Positions 42,699-51,820 of a stretch of 64,000 bases of DNA are shown piece by piece. Source of the DNA: Phycisphaerales bacterium (GTDB taxonomy: Bacteria; Planctomycetota; Phycisphaerae; Phycisphaerales; UBA1924). Position 1 is the first letter of the stretch. Each line of letters starts with the position of its first letter. The stretch is from positions 1 through 64,000 of the forward strand of contig JADZER010000053.1 in NCBI GenBank assembly GCA_020850415.1, written 5' to 3'. The notes beneath the pieces are model-generated. The model was not told the origin of the DNA. It was given only the letters and a program-made list of their open reading frames with translations, and ran no database searches. A program made the position numbers and the translations under genes.

Positions 42699-44738
42699 CT
42701 ACTGCTTCGGCTTGCCCTTCTTGGCGGGCTTGGACTTGCTGCTCACGGCCTCGCGTGCCTTGCGGGCCTCCTCGGGGGTGAAGGCCGGCTTGCTGACGCG
42801 GACCTTGGCGTCGGGGCCCATGAGCTTGCCGATAACCGCGCCCTTCCCGCCGGAGCCACCGCCGCCCCCGGAGCGGTTGCCCGAACCCCCGCCAAGGGTC
42901 GCGGAGGGCGAGCTGCCGACACCGGTGCGTGAGGTGCGGGGGTCGTTGCCGGCGCTGCCGCCGCCGGAGGAGCCGAGGCCCCCGTTGCCGCCGTTGTCGC
43001 CGTAGTCGTCGGAGCCGTTGAAGGGGTCGCGGACGGTGTACCACTCGCTCTCGGGGATCTGGAGGTCCGCCGGGACGGTCCAGCGCCAGGTCTCGGCGGC
43101 GCGGGCATCGCTGGAGAGGTTGAGCTTGCTGAAGATCACGGGCCTGTAGCCCCAGGCGGCGAACCGTGCGGCGTCGGCGTCGAGGCGCTCCTGGGACTCG
43201 GGGATGCCGAAGTGCTCCTCGAGCATGCCGTAGCGCATCGCGAGCGTGCGCTCGTGGCCGGGGAGGAGGAAGTCCGCGAAGTAGTGCGGGCCCTTGACGC
43301 GGTACAGATCGTCGGGGACGCTGAGCTTGTCGGGGTTCTCGTTCCACCCGCAGAGCCAGGTGGGGGCGAGCGTGTGGAGCGCGTCGGCGGCCATGGGCTC
43401 CACGATGAACCGAAGCTGCGGGTAGTCCTGCTTCATGTCGCGGAGCCAGCGGTAGGTGTCCCACACCGGCACGGTGTTGTGCGAGAAGCAGTCCAGACCG
43501 ATGGTGCCCGCGCCGAGGAGCACGGCGGCGTCGAGCTCGGTGTGCGCGAGGGCCCGGTGCTCGGCGTTGTTGATATCGAACCGCTCGCAGTCCACGGGGT
43601 CCCACTCCCGGGCGACCTGGAGCGAGCGGCCCCACCACAGGGCGAGGTCCTTGCCGCGCCCGGGGATGCTGGCCAGGCCCACGCGGTCGTCGAAGGCGCT
43701 GCGGAGCTCGTCGTGGTCGTTGAGCGGGGAGAAGGCCAGGAAGGGGAAGTTCCAGCCGCGGTTGCGGTAGTACTCGCCCGAGGGCTTGTACACGAGCACC
43801 TCCGGCCAGCCGGTGGGCTCGAGCATCTCGTCGACCATCGGGCCGAAGCCGTAGAGGTCGGGGCGGACCCGCCCGCCGCGGTAGCCGAACTGGTTGTCCT
43901 GGGAGAGGTTGGCCTCGAAGCTTGCGCTGTAGCCCATGACGGCGCCGTCCTTGCGGGTGTACTGCAGCCCGCCGTAGACGCTCCGGAAGTAGTCGCGGTA
44001 GGGGGCGAGGGTGCGGACCCACTCGTCGGGGTGCTCGGTGAAGCGGACCGAGACGGTGTAGGTCTTGGTCTCGCCCGGCTCGAGCGCCGAGGAGAAGCTG
44101 ATCCAGCCCTTCTTGCCCTGGGTATCTCCCTCGAGCGCGGACATGCGGAGCGAGAACCGCCAGCCGCGGTGCTGGTCCTGCGGCCCGCCGGTGCGGGCGC
44201 TGTTGAGGCGGAACTGCATGTCGTGCCTGTACTCCATGAGGGGGTACTGCACGCTCACGCCCACCGCGTACTCGTCGTCGTGGAATGTGTACACGGGCGC
44301 GTAGATGTTGGAGGGGTAGGTGTACGCCAGGGTCGGGCGCGCGTCGTGGTCGAACGGCACATCGTCGCCGCCGCGCATGTTGCCGTCCTGCATGACCAGC
44401 TCGTCGGGCATGTTGATCACGCCCACCCGCATGTCCGCGAGGGGCCGCTCGCCCGAGCCGTTGTTGAAGTAGGTGAAGACCAGGTCCATGCCGGATTCCT
44501 GGGGCACGACCTCCACCGAGGGCACGACCATCTCCGCGTTGTTCCGGTCGTCGTACATCTTCTCGGTGCGCTGGTCGAACAGCACGCGGCCCGAGTCCGC
44601 GTCGGTGACCACGATCCGGCCGCCGTCGGTCCGGACAATAACCTCGTCGTCGCCGACCGTCATACGGGCCTGCACGACGGCGCAGCCCGAGAGGGTCACG
44701 AGCGAGACAATGCCCAAGGCCAAACGCTGCGTCATCAT
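42699..44738 (-). CDS. Large lipoprotein of unknown function
   Basis: The 679-residue protein begins with a lipobox signal (LVTLSGCAVV; Cys near residue 19), so it is predicted to be lipid-anchored. The body has beta-sandwich-like strands (PLMEYRHDMQFRLNSARTGG, GWISFSSALEPGETKTYTVS) followed by an alpha/beta segment (ALWWGRSLQVAREWDPVDCE, TIGLDCFSHNTVPVWDTYRW) that could be a TIM-barrel, such as a glycoside hydrolase; the catalytic pair cannot be assigned. The C-terminal ~110 residues are Gly/Ser/Asn-rich and then Lys-rich. GGAGGAGG sits 9 bases before MMTQ at 44738; the longer frame to 44993 is not used. Confidence 0.65.
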   Translation of the reverse strand: MMTQRLALGIVSLVTLSGCAVVQARMTVGDDEVIVRTDGGRIVVTDADSGRVLFDQRTEKMYDDRNNAEMVVPSVEVVPQESGMDLVFTYFNNGSGERPLADMRVGVINMPDELVMQDGNMRGGDDVPFDHDARPTLAYTYPSNIYAPVYTFHDDEYAVGVSVQYPLMEYRHDMQFRLNSARTGGPQDQHRGWRFSLRMSALEGDTQGKKGWISFSSALEPGETKTYTVSVRFTEHPDEWVRTLAPYRDYFRSVYGGLQYTRKDGAVMGYSASFEANLSQDNQFGYRGGRVRPDLYGFGPMVDEMLEPTGWPEVLVYKPSGEYYRNRGWNFPFLAFSPLNDHDELRSAFDDRVGLASIPGRGKDLALWWGRSLQVAREWDPVDCERFDINNAEHRALAHTELDAAVLLGAGTIGLDCFSHNTVPVWDTYRWLRDMKQDYPQLRFIVEPMAADALHTLAPTWLCGWNENPDKLSVPDDLYRVKGPHYFADFLLPGHERTLAMRYGMLEEHFGIPESQERLDADAARFAAWGYRPVIFSKLNLSSDARAAETWRWTVPADLQIPESEWYTVRDPFNGSDDYGDNGGNGGLGSSGGGSAGNDPRTSRTGVGSSPSATLGGGSGNRSGGGGGSGGKGAVIGKLMGPDAKVRVSKPAFTPEEARKAREAVSSKSKPAKKGKPKQ

Positions 44739-44900
44739 GATCCAGAACCTCCTCCGTAGACAACGGGCCTCGGAGCGGAGCGCCGGCCCGGCACCAAGAT
44801 GTACATATGCCACAACCCCGCAGCCACCCCAAGGGGTCGCGATCGGCGAAGCCGGAGAGCGTGGCGCGACGGGGAAGACACTGCCGGATAGACTGCCCGT

Positions 44901-45956
44901 ATGGGTCGTGCGGGCAGGTCCGAGAGCGACGCGGCGGAGGAAACTCCAAACGGCGGCGATCGCGGCGCAAAGGCGTTCGGTCGGCCTGGTCATCGGCGGT
45001 GGGCTCCTCGCGTGTTATCCGCCGTGCTCGCGGCGGGCTGCTCGGCGTGGGCCTGGGCCGGCGCCGGATGGGTCGTCGATCTCGCCGCCAACCTTACCGC
45101 GCAGTGGCTCACGCTGGCGATCCTCCTCGCCCTGGTCGCCTGCCCGCTGCGCCGGTGGCGGGCGGCGGCGGTCTGCGCTCTCTGCGCCCTGGCCGCCTGG
45201 GCCGGCCTCCTCGCCACCCCGCGGGCCGACCGGGCGAGCGGGGCCAACCCCGACGCCGTCGTCCGGGTCCTCGTCATGAACGCGGCGCCCTCCAACCGCC
45301 GCACCGACGACCTCGTCGACGCCATCCGCGACGCCGACCCCGATGTCCTCATCGTCCTTGAGACGCCCGAGACCCTCCTGCCGTTCCTCAAAGACGGCGG
45401 CGGGCTCCGCGACCGGCTCCCCCACGGCTGGGTGCCCGATCACGCCGGGGAGAGCTTCAGGGCCGTCCTCACCCGCTGGCCCCAGCGCGGCGGCGACGAC
45501 TGGGAGGCGGGCCCATGGGCCACCGCCGACCACGGCCTGCGGGTCATGCGGGTCGAGCGGCCCGGCGGGGCCTTCACCCTCGTCGTCGCCCACCCCGCCT
45601 CGCCCCGCACCGCACGCCGGTGGGCCGACGGCAACGCGCTCGTCGAGCGCGTCGCGGCCATGGTCAACACCCGCCTGCTGCCCGAGGGGCTCCCGCTGCT
45701 CGTCGCCGGGGATTTCAACAGCGCGCCCGCCGCCCACCGCAGCCGCCTGCTCTCGGGGCGCACGGGCCTGCGACGGGCCAAGCCGCGGGCCCTGCCCGCG
45801 GGCACCTGGCCGGCCGCGCTGCCCTGGCCGGCGCGGGCGGCGATCGACGATGTGTTCGTCGACGGGGCGACCGGCGTGGTCTCGTGGCGGGCGGTCCCGG
45901 CCCCGGGCTCGGATCACTCGGCCGTGCTGGTCGAGCTCTCGCTCGGCGCCCGCTGA
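44901..45956 (+). CDS. Endonuclease/exonuclease/phosphatase family membrane protein
   Basis: The 351-residue protein has three N-terminal hydrophobic segments (about residues 38-100, including LTLAILLALVACPL) and a C-terminal EEP domain with VRVLVMNAAPSNRRTDDLVD, a catalytic Glu in DVLIVLETPETLL, LLVAGDFNSAP and the terminal SDHSAVLVEL. It should hydrolyse phosphodiesters at the membrane; the substrate is unknown. Its last 43 bases overlap the end of the convergent flippase gene (45914). Confidence 0.85.
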   Translation: MGRAGRSESDAAEETPNGGDRGAKAFGRPGHRRWAPRVLSAVLAAGCSAWAWAGAGWVVDLAANLTAQWLTLAILLALVACPLRRWRAAAVCALCALAAWAGLLATPRADRASGANPDAVVRVLVMNAAPSNRRTDDLVDAIRDADPDVLIVLETPETLLPFLKDGGGLRDRLPHGWVPDHAGESFRAVLTRWPQRGGDDWEAGPWATADHGLRVMRVERPGGAFTLVVAHPASPRTARRWADGNALVERVAAMVNTRLLPEGLPLLVAGDFNSAPAAHRSRLLSGRTGLRRAKPRALPAGTWPAALPWPARAAIDDVFVDGATGVVSWRAVPAPGSDHSAVLVELSLGAR

Positions 45957-47509
45957 ACCCGCCGGCGCCGCAGCAGCGTGTTGAGCAGGAACCGCCGCTC
46001 CTCCGCCGTGACGCCGACGGCCAGGGCCCCCACGCCGAACACCGCGCTGAACGCCGCGCCGATCACCGCGACCTGCAGCAGCGTCCCGTTCCCCACCACG
46101 CGCACCCCCACGGGCAGCACCACCGCCGCCACGGCCGTCACCAACGCCGGGCGTACCAGCGGCACGAGCAGCTCGCCCGCAGTGACCTCCACGCACCGCG
46201 CCGCGATGAACGGCACCGTGAACAGGTGGATCAGCACGAACACCCCCGCGTACACGAAGCCCGCGGCATAGAAATCCGCCGGCGGCACGAGCACCAGGAC
46301 CAGCAGCGTGGCCAGCACCGGGTTCGCGATCCCGCCCGCGAGGATCAGCGGCGCGTACCGCCGGATGTGCCCCGCCCCGTAGAGCATGCGGAGCCAGCAG
46401 TCCGAGATGCCGCGGGCGGCAAAGCCGATCACCAGCAGGCGGACCACCCCCACCGTCTTGACGAGCTCGTCGGGCTCGAGGTGCTTGCCGATCCAGAGCC
46501 GGATCAGGGGCTCGGCCATGAACCAGACAAAGACCGACGCGGGCAGCACGACCAGGGCGTGCATGCGGGTGGAGATGCGCATGACCCGCGCGAGGCGCGG
46601 GCCGTCGGCCCGCTCGCCGAGGCGGGCGCCGACGATATCGAGCCCGTCGGTCATGCCCACCGCGAGCATGCGCACATAGCCGGTGAGCCGCACGCCGACC
46701 GAGAATATCGCGTTGGCCCGCTGCCCGAACGCGATGTTCATGATGAGCTGGTCGCAGCGGATGTGGAGGTTGAGCGCCAGTCCGACGACGGCGTTCCAGC
46801 CGGTGGTGCCGAGGATCGCGCGGATCTCCCCGCGCGTCACCAGCGAGGGCCTGGGCCGGCAGCGGGGCTCGAGGGCCATCATCACCCCCGCCGCCACCAC
46901 CAGCAGCACCGCGATCCCCACCGCCCCCGACAGCGAGAACGCGACGAGGTTGGCCTGCTGGCTCCCTCGCGGGAACAGGTACACCACCGCCGCCGCCGCG
47001 ACGAAGTAGCCCGCGCGGTCGATCACCAGCCACAGGTTGTACAGCCCGTACCGCTCGGAGACCAGGAACATGTTGATCTGCGGCGCGGTGATGATCGTGA
47101 CGAACGAGTAGAGCGCCTGGTTGAGCACCACCAGCCGGGCCGCCCCGACCCACTCGGGGCTGATGTTCAGCCAGGGCACGACCGCGTAGAGCACGCCGTA
47201 GACAAGCACCGCCGGCACGCTGATCATGAGCGCCACGACCACCGCCGCGTTGTACGCCGCGGGGAACCGCGCGGGGTCCGCGGCGTGGTAGGCGGCCCCC
47301 AGCTCTCGGTTCATGCTGGCGCGGACAAGCTCGCGGAACAGGTCGGCGAAGCCGATGGTCGCGCCGATGAGCCCCCACAGCCCGAACCCGTCCAGCCCCG
47401 TGCCGCGGATGAGGATGGGCACCTGCGCGACGCCCAGCAGCACCGTCACCAGGAGCCGGGTGTAGTTGGTCGCGATCCGAACGGTGCCGCGCCTGACCTC
47501 GGAGCCCAT
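45914..47509 (-). CDS. Polysaccharide flippase (Wzx-like)
   Basis: A 531-residue protein with 12-14 predicted membrane helices across the whole length (for example VTVLLGVAQVPILIRGTGLD and the later LAGGIANPVLATLLVLVLVP). This is the MATE/MVF-type flippase that moves lipid-linked repeat units across the membrane. It is the last gene of the polysaccharide operon. Its 3' end overlaps the opposite EEP gene by 43 bases. The C-terminal tail carries an Arg cluster (LLRRRRVQRAPSESSTSTAE). Confidence 0.85.
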   Translation of the reverse strand: MGSEVRRGTVRIATNYTRLLVTVLLGVAQVPILIRGTGLDGFGLWGLIGATIGFADLFRELVRASMNRELGAAYHAADPARFPAAYNAAVVVALMISVPAVLVYGVLYAVVPWLNISPEWVGAARLVVLNQALYSFVTIITAPQINMFLVSERYGLYNLWLVIDRAGYFVAAAAVVYLFPRGSQQANLVAFSLSGAVGIAVLLVVAAGVMMALEPRCRPRPSLVTRGEIRAILGTTGWNAVVGLALNLHIRCDQLIMNIAFGQRANAIFSVGVRLTGYVRMLAVGMTDGLDIVGARLGERADGPRLARVMRISTRMHALVVLPASVFVWFMAEPLIRLWIGKHLEPDELVKTVGVVRLLVIGFAARGISDCWLRMLYGAGHIRRYAPLILAGGIANPVLATLLVLVLVPPADFYAAGFVYAGVFVLIHLFTVPFIAARCVEVTAGELLVPLVRPALVTAVAAVVLPVGVRVVGNGTLLQVAVIGAAFSAVFGVGALAVGVTAEERRFLLNTLLRRRRVQRAPSESSTSTAE

Positions 47510-47545
47510 GCCGCCAGATCCTTCCCGGAGGGGCCCGCGCCCCGG

Positions 47546-48931
47546 CTAGGCCTGCGCCAGCGTGGCGGGCTGCTCGTCCCCGAACGGGTCTTCGCCGAGC
47601 TCCTCGGGCCAGTCCAGCGTGCCGCCGCCGCCCCCGGCCAGCCCGGCGGCGCGGAAGGCGTACGACGCCACCAGCATCAGCACATACACCGAGCCGATGC
47701 TGAACACCATGATGAACGCGAACGCGCTCGTCTCGCCCCGCGCCAACCCCAGCGTCTGCCCCAGCGCGCAGCCCACCGGCACCACCGCAAGCGCGCTCGT
47801 CGGGTGCGAAACCACCAGCTCGTCAAAGAACCGCAGCAAGAGGCCGATGAACGCGGCGTAGACGAACAGGGCGTACCAGCCCCCGTCCGCCGCGGCGTGG
47901 CCGAGGATCCCCGGCCCGATCGTCAGCGCATTGCGGTCCACGCCCCGACGCCGGGACATCGTGGCGATCTGCGTGCTCAGCGGCTCGGGCTTGTCCACCC
48001 AGACGCTCCGCGGGATCGGGTAGGCGAAGAAGTACTGCAGCATCGCCATGTGGGTGTGCTCCTTGTACTCCGGGAAGTACTGCATCAGCCACATGCTCGT
48101 CGTGCCCGTCGCCTGTCCGTCCAGGATCATCTTCAGGCCCATGCCGAAGTTGCCCCCCTGGCGCACCGCCTGCAGGTGCTGCATCGCCGTCCGGTCGTGC
48201 TCGTCCGACGCACGCGCCGAGGTGAACAGCACCACCACCATCGCCGGGCCCGCCGCCGCCAGCCCGAGACGCCACATCACCGACCGCGCCTTGAGGTACC
48301 GCCACCGCGAGTAGTACATGCCCCACAGCAGCCCAGCGCCCACCGCCACCAGCGCACGCCGCCCGAAGCTCCCCGTCACCACATTCGCCGCGTTGATCAG
48401 CAGGATCGGCAGCGCCGGCAGCAGCATCAGCGGCTGCAGCAGACGCGGCCCCCACACCCACCCCAGCAGACCGCACGCCGTCGCCGCCAGGCCCACGCCG
48501 ATGAAGTCCGCCAGCACCGCGATCAGCGGCACCCGCACACCCAGCCGCACCGGGATCGCGATCAGCGTCACCGCGAACGCCAGGCCCAGGATCATCGGCC
48601 CGTGCAGCTCCGCCCTCGCCTTCGGCACCCGCCGCGCCAGCGGCGCCACCACCGGGCCGTACCGGTACACCGTCAGCATCACCACCAGGAAGATGATCGC
48701 CCACACCAGGAACTTCAGCCCCGCCGCGGCCGGGTCGTCGATCGCGTAGTTCCCCGTGTCCCCCGTCGCCAGCGGGAACACCGCGCTGGTCAGCTGGAAG
48801 AGCACGAACCCCAGCAGGAAGAAGTTCCGCAGCGAGATCAGGTCGCTCGTGCCCCGCAGGTACCCCCAGCCCATGTACGCGACGACCCCGATCGCCAGCA
48901 GTCCGAGCAGGATGGCGAGCAGCGTGGTCAT
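47546..48931 (-). CDS. Polysaccharide polymerase-like membrane protein (Wzy-like)
   Basis: The 461-residue protein has about ten membrane helices (LAILLGLLAIGVVAYMGWGY, FLVWAIIFLVVMLTVYRYGP, LAFAVTLIAIPVRL and others) with a periplasmic loop in the middle (RSVWVDKPEPLSTQIATMSR), the layout of O-antigen polymerases. Start ATG 48931 overlaps the sulfotransferase stop by 4 bases (ATGA). The role as repeat-unit polymerase is inferred from topology and from its position between flippase and glycosyltransferase genes. Confidence 0.75.
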   Translation of the reverse strand: MTTLLAILLGLLAIGVVAYMGWGYLRGTSDLISLRNFFLLGFVLFQLTSAVFPLATGDTGNYAIDDPAAAGLKFLVWAIIFLVVMLTVYRYGPVVAPLARRVPKARAELHGPMILGLAFAVTLIAIPVRLGVRVPLIAVLADFIGVGLAATACGLLGWVWGPRLLQPLMLLPALPILLINAANVVTGSFGRRALVAVGAGLLWGMYYSRWRYLKARSVMWRLGLAAAGPAMVVVLFTSARASDEHDRTAMQHLQAVRQGGNFGMGLKMILDGQATGTTSMWLMQYFPEYKEHTHMAMLQYFFAYPIPRSVWVDKPEPLSTQIATMSRRRGVDRNALTIGPGILGHAAADGGWYALFVYAAFIGLLLRFFDELVVSHPTSALAVVPVGCALGQTLGLARGETSAFAFIMVFSIGSVYVLMLVASYAFRAAGLAGGGGGTLDWPEELGEDPFGDEQPATLAQA

Positions 48932-49941
48932 CGAGTCTCCCCGGAAGTGTTCTGTATCTGATCGGTTCGAGGGCCCGCCCCCGGTTCGTGCCGGCCCGGG
49001 GCGCGGAGGACTGTATCGGCCCCAGGCTCGGCCGAGTTCGCGCCGATCCGGGGGGACCGCCCCTCCCCGAGCATCCCCCACCCGCCGAACCCCCCCGCCG
49101 GCAGCCCAAGCCCGTGCTCGTCCACCATCGCCGCGAACCGCCGGATGTCGGGGGCCAGCTCCCCACGGACCCACGCCTCGGACTCCGGGCTGAGTGCCGA
49201 CTCCACCGGCGCGGCCTTGGGCAGCAGCACCCCGTGCAGGCGCTGGCGGAGCTCGCCCCCCAGCAGCGGCCGGAGGTACCGCTTGTAGAGCCGCCCGTGG
49301 AGGAACCACCGCCACGGGCCGCGGACCACCCGGCGGTCGTCGCCCTTGTTGAAGACCCTGCCCTCGTCCAGCCCCCCGACGGCGGGCTCGAGCCCGAGGA
49401 ACTCGCTCACCGCGACGATCGTCGGCGCCCGGGCCTTCACATACTGCTCGAAGAGCACCACCCGGACCCGCTCGGGCCCCAGGGCCTCCAGCCAGGGCTC
49501 GAGCTGCATCGCGTACCGGCTGTAGTCCAGATACCGCCCCTGCTCGCGCACGGCGTCGTTGACATCCGGGCGGCACTCCAGACGCCCCACCTGCAGCTCG
49601 TGCCGGTGCTGGCTCACGAGGCGCTTCACCGGGTCGCGCACGATGTAGAGCACCCGGATGTCCCCGCCGAGCAGGCGCACCGCCCGCGCCGCCACGCCCT
49701 CGAAGTCCGGCCGCTTCGTGTACGCCGTGCTCGCCTCCGCGCACAACTGCCCGGGCGTCGCCCGGGCGAACAGGTCCTCGTACGCCCGCCGACCCGCCGG
49801 CGTGAACACCCCGTCCGAGCAAAGGCTCTCCGGCTCCTTGTCCAGCGGGAAGAACACCGCGGGGTTGAGCAGGAGGTCCCGGAACAGCGTCGTCGTCCCC
49901 GCCTTCATGGACCCGATGATCAGCAGGCGCGGCAGCGTCAC
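48928..49941 (-). CDS. Sulfotransferase
   Basis: The 337-residue protein has the 5' phosphosulfate motif RLLIIGSMKAGTTTLFRDLL (about residues 5-24) and the 3' motif RVLYIVRDPVKRLVSQHRHE, hallmarks of PAPS-dependent sulfotransferases. It should transfer sulfate to a sugar of the polymer made by this cluster. The start GTG at 49941 overlaps the upstream glycosyltransferase stop (GTGA), and its stop overlaps the polymerase start (ATGA): strong translational coupling. The C-terminal part is Gly/Pro-rich and less typical. Confidence 0.9.
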   Translation of the reverse strand: MTLPRLLIIGSMKAGTTTLFRDLLLNPAVFFPLDKEPESLCSDGVFTPAGRRAYEDLFARATPGQLCAEASTAYTKRPDFEGVAARAVRLLGGDIRVLYIVRDPVKRLVSQHRHELQVGRLECRPDVNDAVREQGRYLDYSRYAMQLEPWLEALGPERVRVVLFEQYVKARAPTIVAVSEFLGLEPAVGGLDEGRVFNKGDDRRVVRGPWRWFLHGRLYKRYLRPLLGGELRQRLHGVLLPKAAPVESALSPESEAWVRGELAPDIRRFAAMVDEHGLGLPAGGFGGWGMLGEGRSPRIGANSAEPGADTVLRAPGRHEPGAGPRTDQIQNTSGETR

Positions 49942-51107
49942 GGCGACTCGCCCCCGCCCGACGCCAGCCGGTACATCTCGTCGAACCTCGCGCCGATCGC
50001 CCCGGGGTTCAGGTGCTCGAACACCCACGCACGCCCCGAGCGGCCCATCCCCGCCAGCCGCTCCCGGTCGGCCAGCAGCGGCGCCGCGCTCTCGGCGATC
50101 TTCCCCGCGTCGGCGTCCACGATCACCCCGCCGCCCGACGCCTCCAACTCGGGCCAGGTGTCCACCCCCCGGGTCGTGATCAGCGGCGTGCCGCAGGCCA
50201 ACGCCTCGAACAGCACGAAGCCGAAGTTCTCCTGGCTCGTCGGAAGCACGAAGAGGTCCGACGCCTGGTACAGCGACAGCTTGAGCGCCCCGGAGACAAA
50301 GCCGATCAGGTGCACCCGGTCCTGCAGCCCGCGCCGCCGGATCATGCCCGCCAGCTCCTCCCGGTACGAGTCCTCCCCCGTGCCGGCGATCAGCACCTCG
50401 GCCTCCACCCCGCGCGCCCGCAGCAGGTCCGCCGCCTCGATCAGGAGCGGGATCCCCTTCTTGTAGTGCAGCCGGCTCAGGAACAGGATCGACGGCCGCC
50501 CCGACCGCAGCGGGGCGAACTTCTCCCGCGCAAGCCCCGGGCCCGGCAGTTCGGCGAACGGCGTCAGGTCCAGCAGGTTCGGGATCACCCGCGCCCTGCC
50601 CCTGGGGAACCACTTGTGCGACTGCCGCGCCTCGTCCTGCGCCGTGCAGTGACAGAACGCCGCGTGCTCCAGGCCCGACCGGCCCCCCAACGCCAGGTAC
50701 GCCCGCTTCTTCAGCGTCCGCTCGCCCATGCTCCAGTCGTCCAGCGTGCCCCGCAGGCTCCACACATACGGGACCCCCAGCGTGCGGCAGGCCCTCGCGA
50801 TCTGCAGGTTCGCCGGCGTCCACACCCCGTGCACATGCACCACATCGCTCCCACGAACCGCACCGTGCAGCAGCGACCGCTGCGACGGGCTGTAGAACCC
50901 GCCCCGGATCGCCGGGGCCGCGATCCGGCGGCAGAGCGGGAACTCCGCCGACGGCGACCTCCACGCCTCGGGCACATCGGTGTCGTCGGCCGTGACCAGC
51001 GTGACCTCGTGGCCCAGCCGCTTCATGGCCGCCGTCAGGTCGAGCACCCCCCGCACGGGCCCGCCGTCCTCCAGACGCATCTTGCAGAAGTAGTGGGTGA
51101 TCTTCAT
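49938..51107 (-). CDS. Glycosyltransferase family 4
   Basis: This 389-residue GT-B enzyme has an N-terminal acceptor domain (MKITHYFCKMRLEDGGPVRG, DVVHVHGVWTPANLQIARAC) and a C-terminal donor domain with ILFLSRLHYKKGIPLLIEAA and the nucleotide-sugar motif ENFGFVLFEALACGTPLITT. It adds one sugar to the lipid-linked unit. It stops within the GTGA of the sulfotransferase start. ATG 51107 is chosen; the ribosome-binding site is weak. Confidence 0.9.
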   Translation of the reverse strand: MKITHYFCKMRLEDGGPVRGVLDLTAAMKRLGHEVTLVTADDTDVPEAWRSPSAEFPLCRRIAAPAIRGGFYSPSQRSLLHGAVRGSDVVHVHGVWTPANLQIARACRTLGVPYVWSLRGTLDDWSMGERTLKKRAYLALGGRSGLEHAAFCHCTAQDEARQSHKWFPRGRARVIPNLLDLTPFAELPGPGLAREKFAPLRSGRPSILFLSRLHYKKGIPLLIEAADLLRARGVEAEVLIAGTGEDSYREELAGMIRRRGLQDRVHLIGFVSGALKLSLYQASDLFVLPTSQENFGFVLFEALACGTPLITTRGVDTWPELEASGGGVIVDADAGKIAESAAPLLADRERLAGMGRSGRAWVFEHLNPGAIGARFDEMYRLASGGGESP

Positions 51108-51205
51108 TCGTGTGCGTGCGTGCGGGGCTCGGTGGGGGTTGGGCGGGGCTTCGGACAGCGATGGTATCGGCTCGTGACACGCGGGGGGGCGATCCTCCCT
51201 CCGGC

Positions 51206-51820
51206 TCAGCCCGGGGCCGGCGCCGGCCTCTCGCGCCCGCGGACCTTCCGGGCCGGCGAGCCGACATATACCGACCAGGGCTCGGAGTCGGCAAACAGGC
51301 TCGACCGGGCCCCCAGCACCGTCCCCTCGGCGACCGTCACCCCCGGGCCGACGAACGCGTCCGCCGCGATCCAGCAGTCGTCGCCCACCGTGATCGGCGG
51401 GCGGAGCAGCGGCAGGTCGGCCCGGTTCATGTCGTGGCTGCCGGCGCACAGGTGGGCGTACTGGCTGACCGTGGTCCGGCTCCCGATCCGCACCGGCCCG
51501 AGGTTGTAGACGATCGCGTGGTCGCCGAGCGTCGCCCCGCGCCCCATCTCCAGCAGCCAGGGGACCTCGATGTGCACCGTCGGGCGGATCGTGCAGCCCG
51601 GCGCGACCCGGGCCCCGAACGCCCGCAGCACCACACGGCGCCACCCGTACCAGTTGTGCCAGGTGCACCGGAACAGGGGGAACCGCAGCAGCATCCACAG
51701 CCCGCGTCCGATCTTCTCCCGCGTCGTCCACGGGCTCTGCTTGGCCAGCGCAAAGCCGTGATCGGCGAGCCGGTCCGCCCCGTCGCCACCAGCGCCCGCG
51801 CTCGGCGTCGGCTCAGGCAT
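51206..51820 (-). CDS. Left-handed beta-helix acyltransferase (WcaF-like)
   Basis: The 204-residue protein has an N-terminal helical extension with TWHNWYGWRRVVLRAFGARV, the lead-in of the colanic-acid acetyltransferase group, then hexapeptide repeats (GPVRIGSRTTVSQYAHLC, PPITVGDDCWIAADAFVG, GTVLGARSSL). It should transfer an acetyl or acyl group to a sugar. Starts with an 8-base overlap into the GT2 gene upstream. Confidence 0.88.
   Translation of the reverse strand: MPEPTPSAGAGGDGADRLADHGFALAKQSPWTTREKIGRGLWMLLRFPLFRCTWHNWYGWRRVVLRAFGARVAPGCTIRPTVHIEVPWLLEMGRGATLGDHAIVYNLGPVRIGSRTTVSQYAHLCAGSHDMNRADLPLLRPPITVGDDCWIAADAFVGPGVTVAEGTVLGARSSLFADSEPWSVYVGSPARKVRGRERPAPAPG

Noticed and set aside
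45515-48961. A 1148-residue plus-strand frame opposite the flippase and polymerase genes
   Set aside because: Extremely His/Gln/Arg-rich, no domain pattern, and antisense to membrane protein genes with clear helices.
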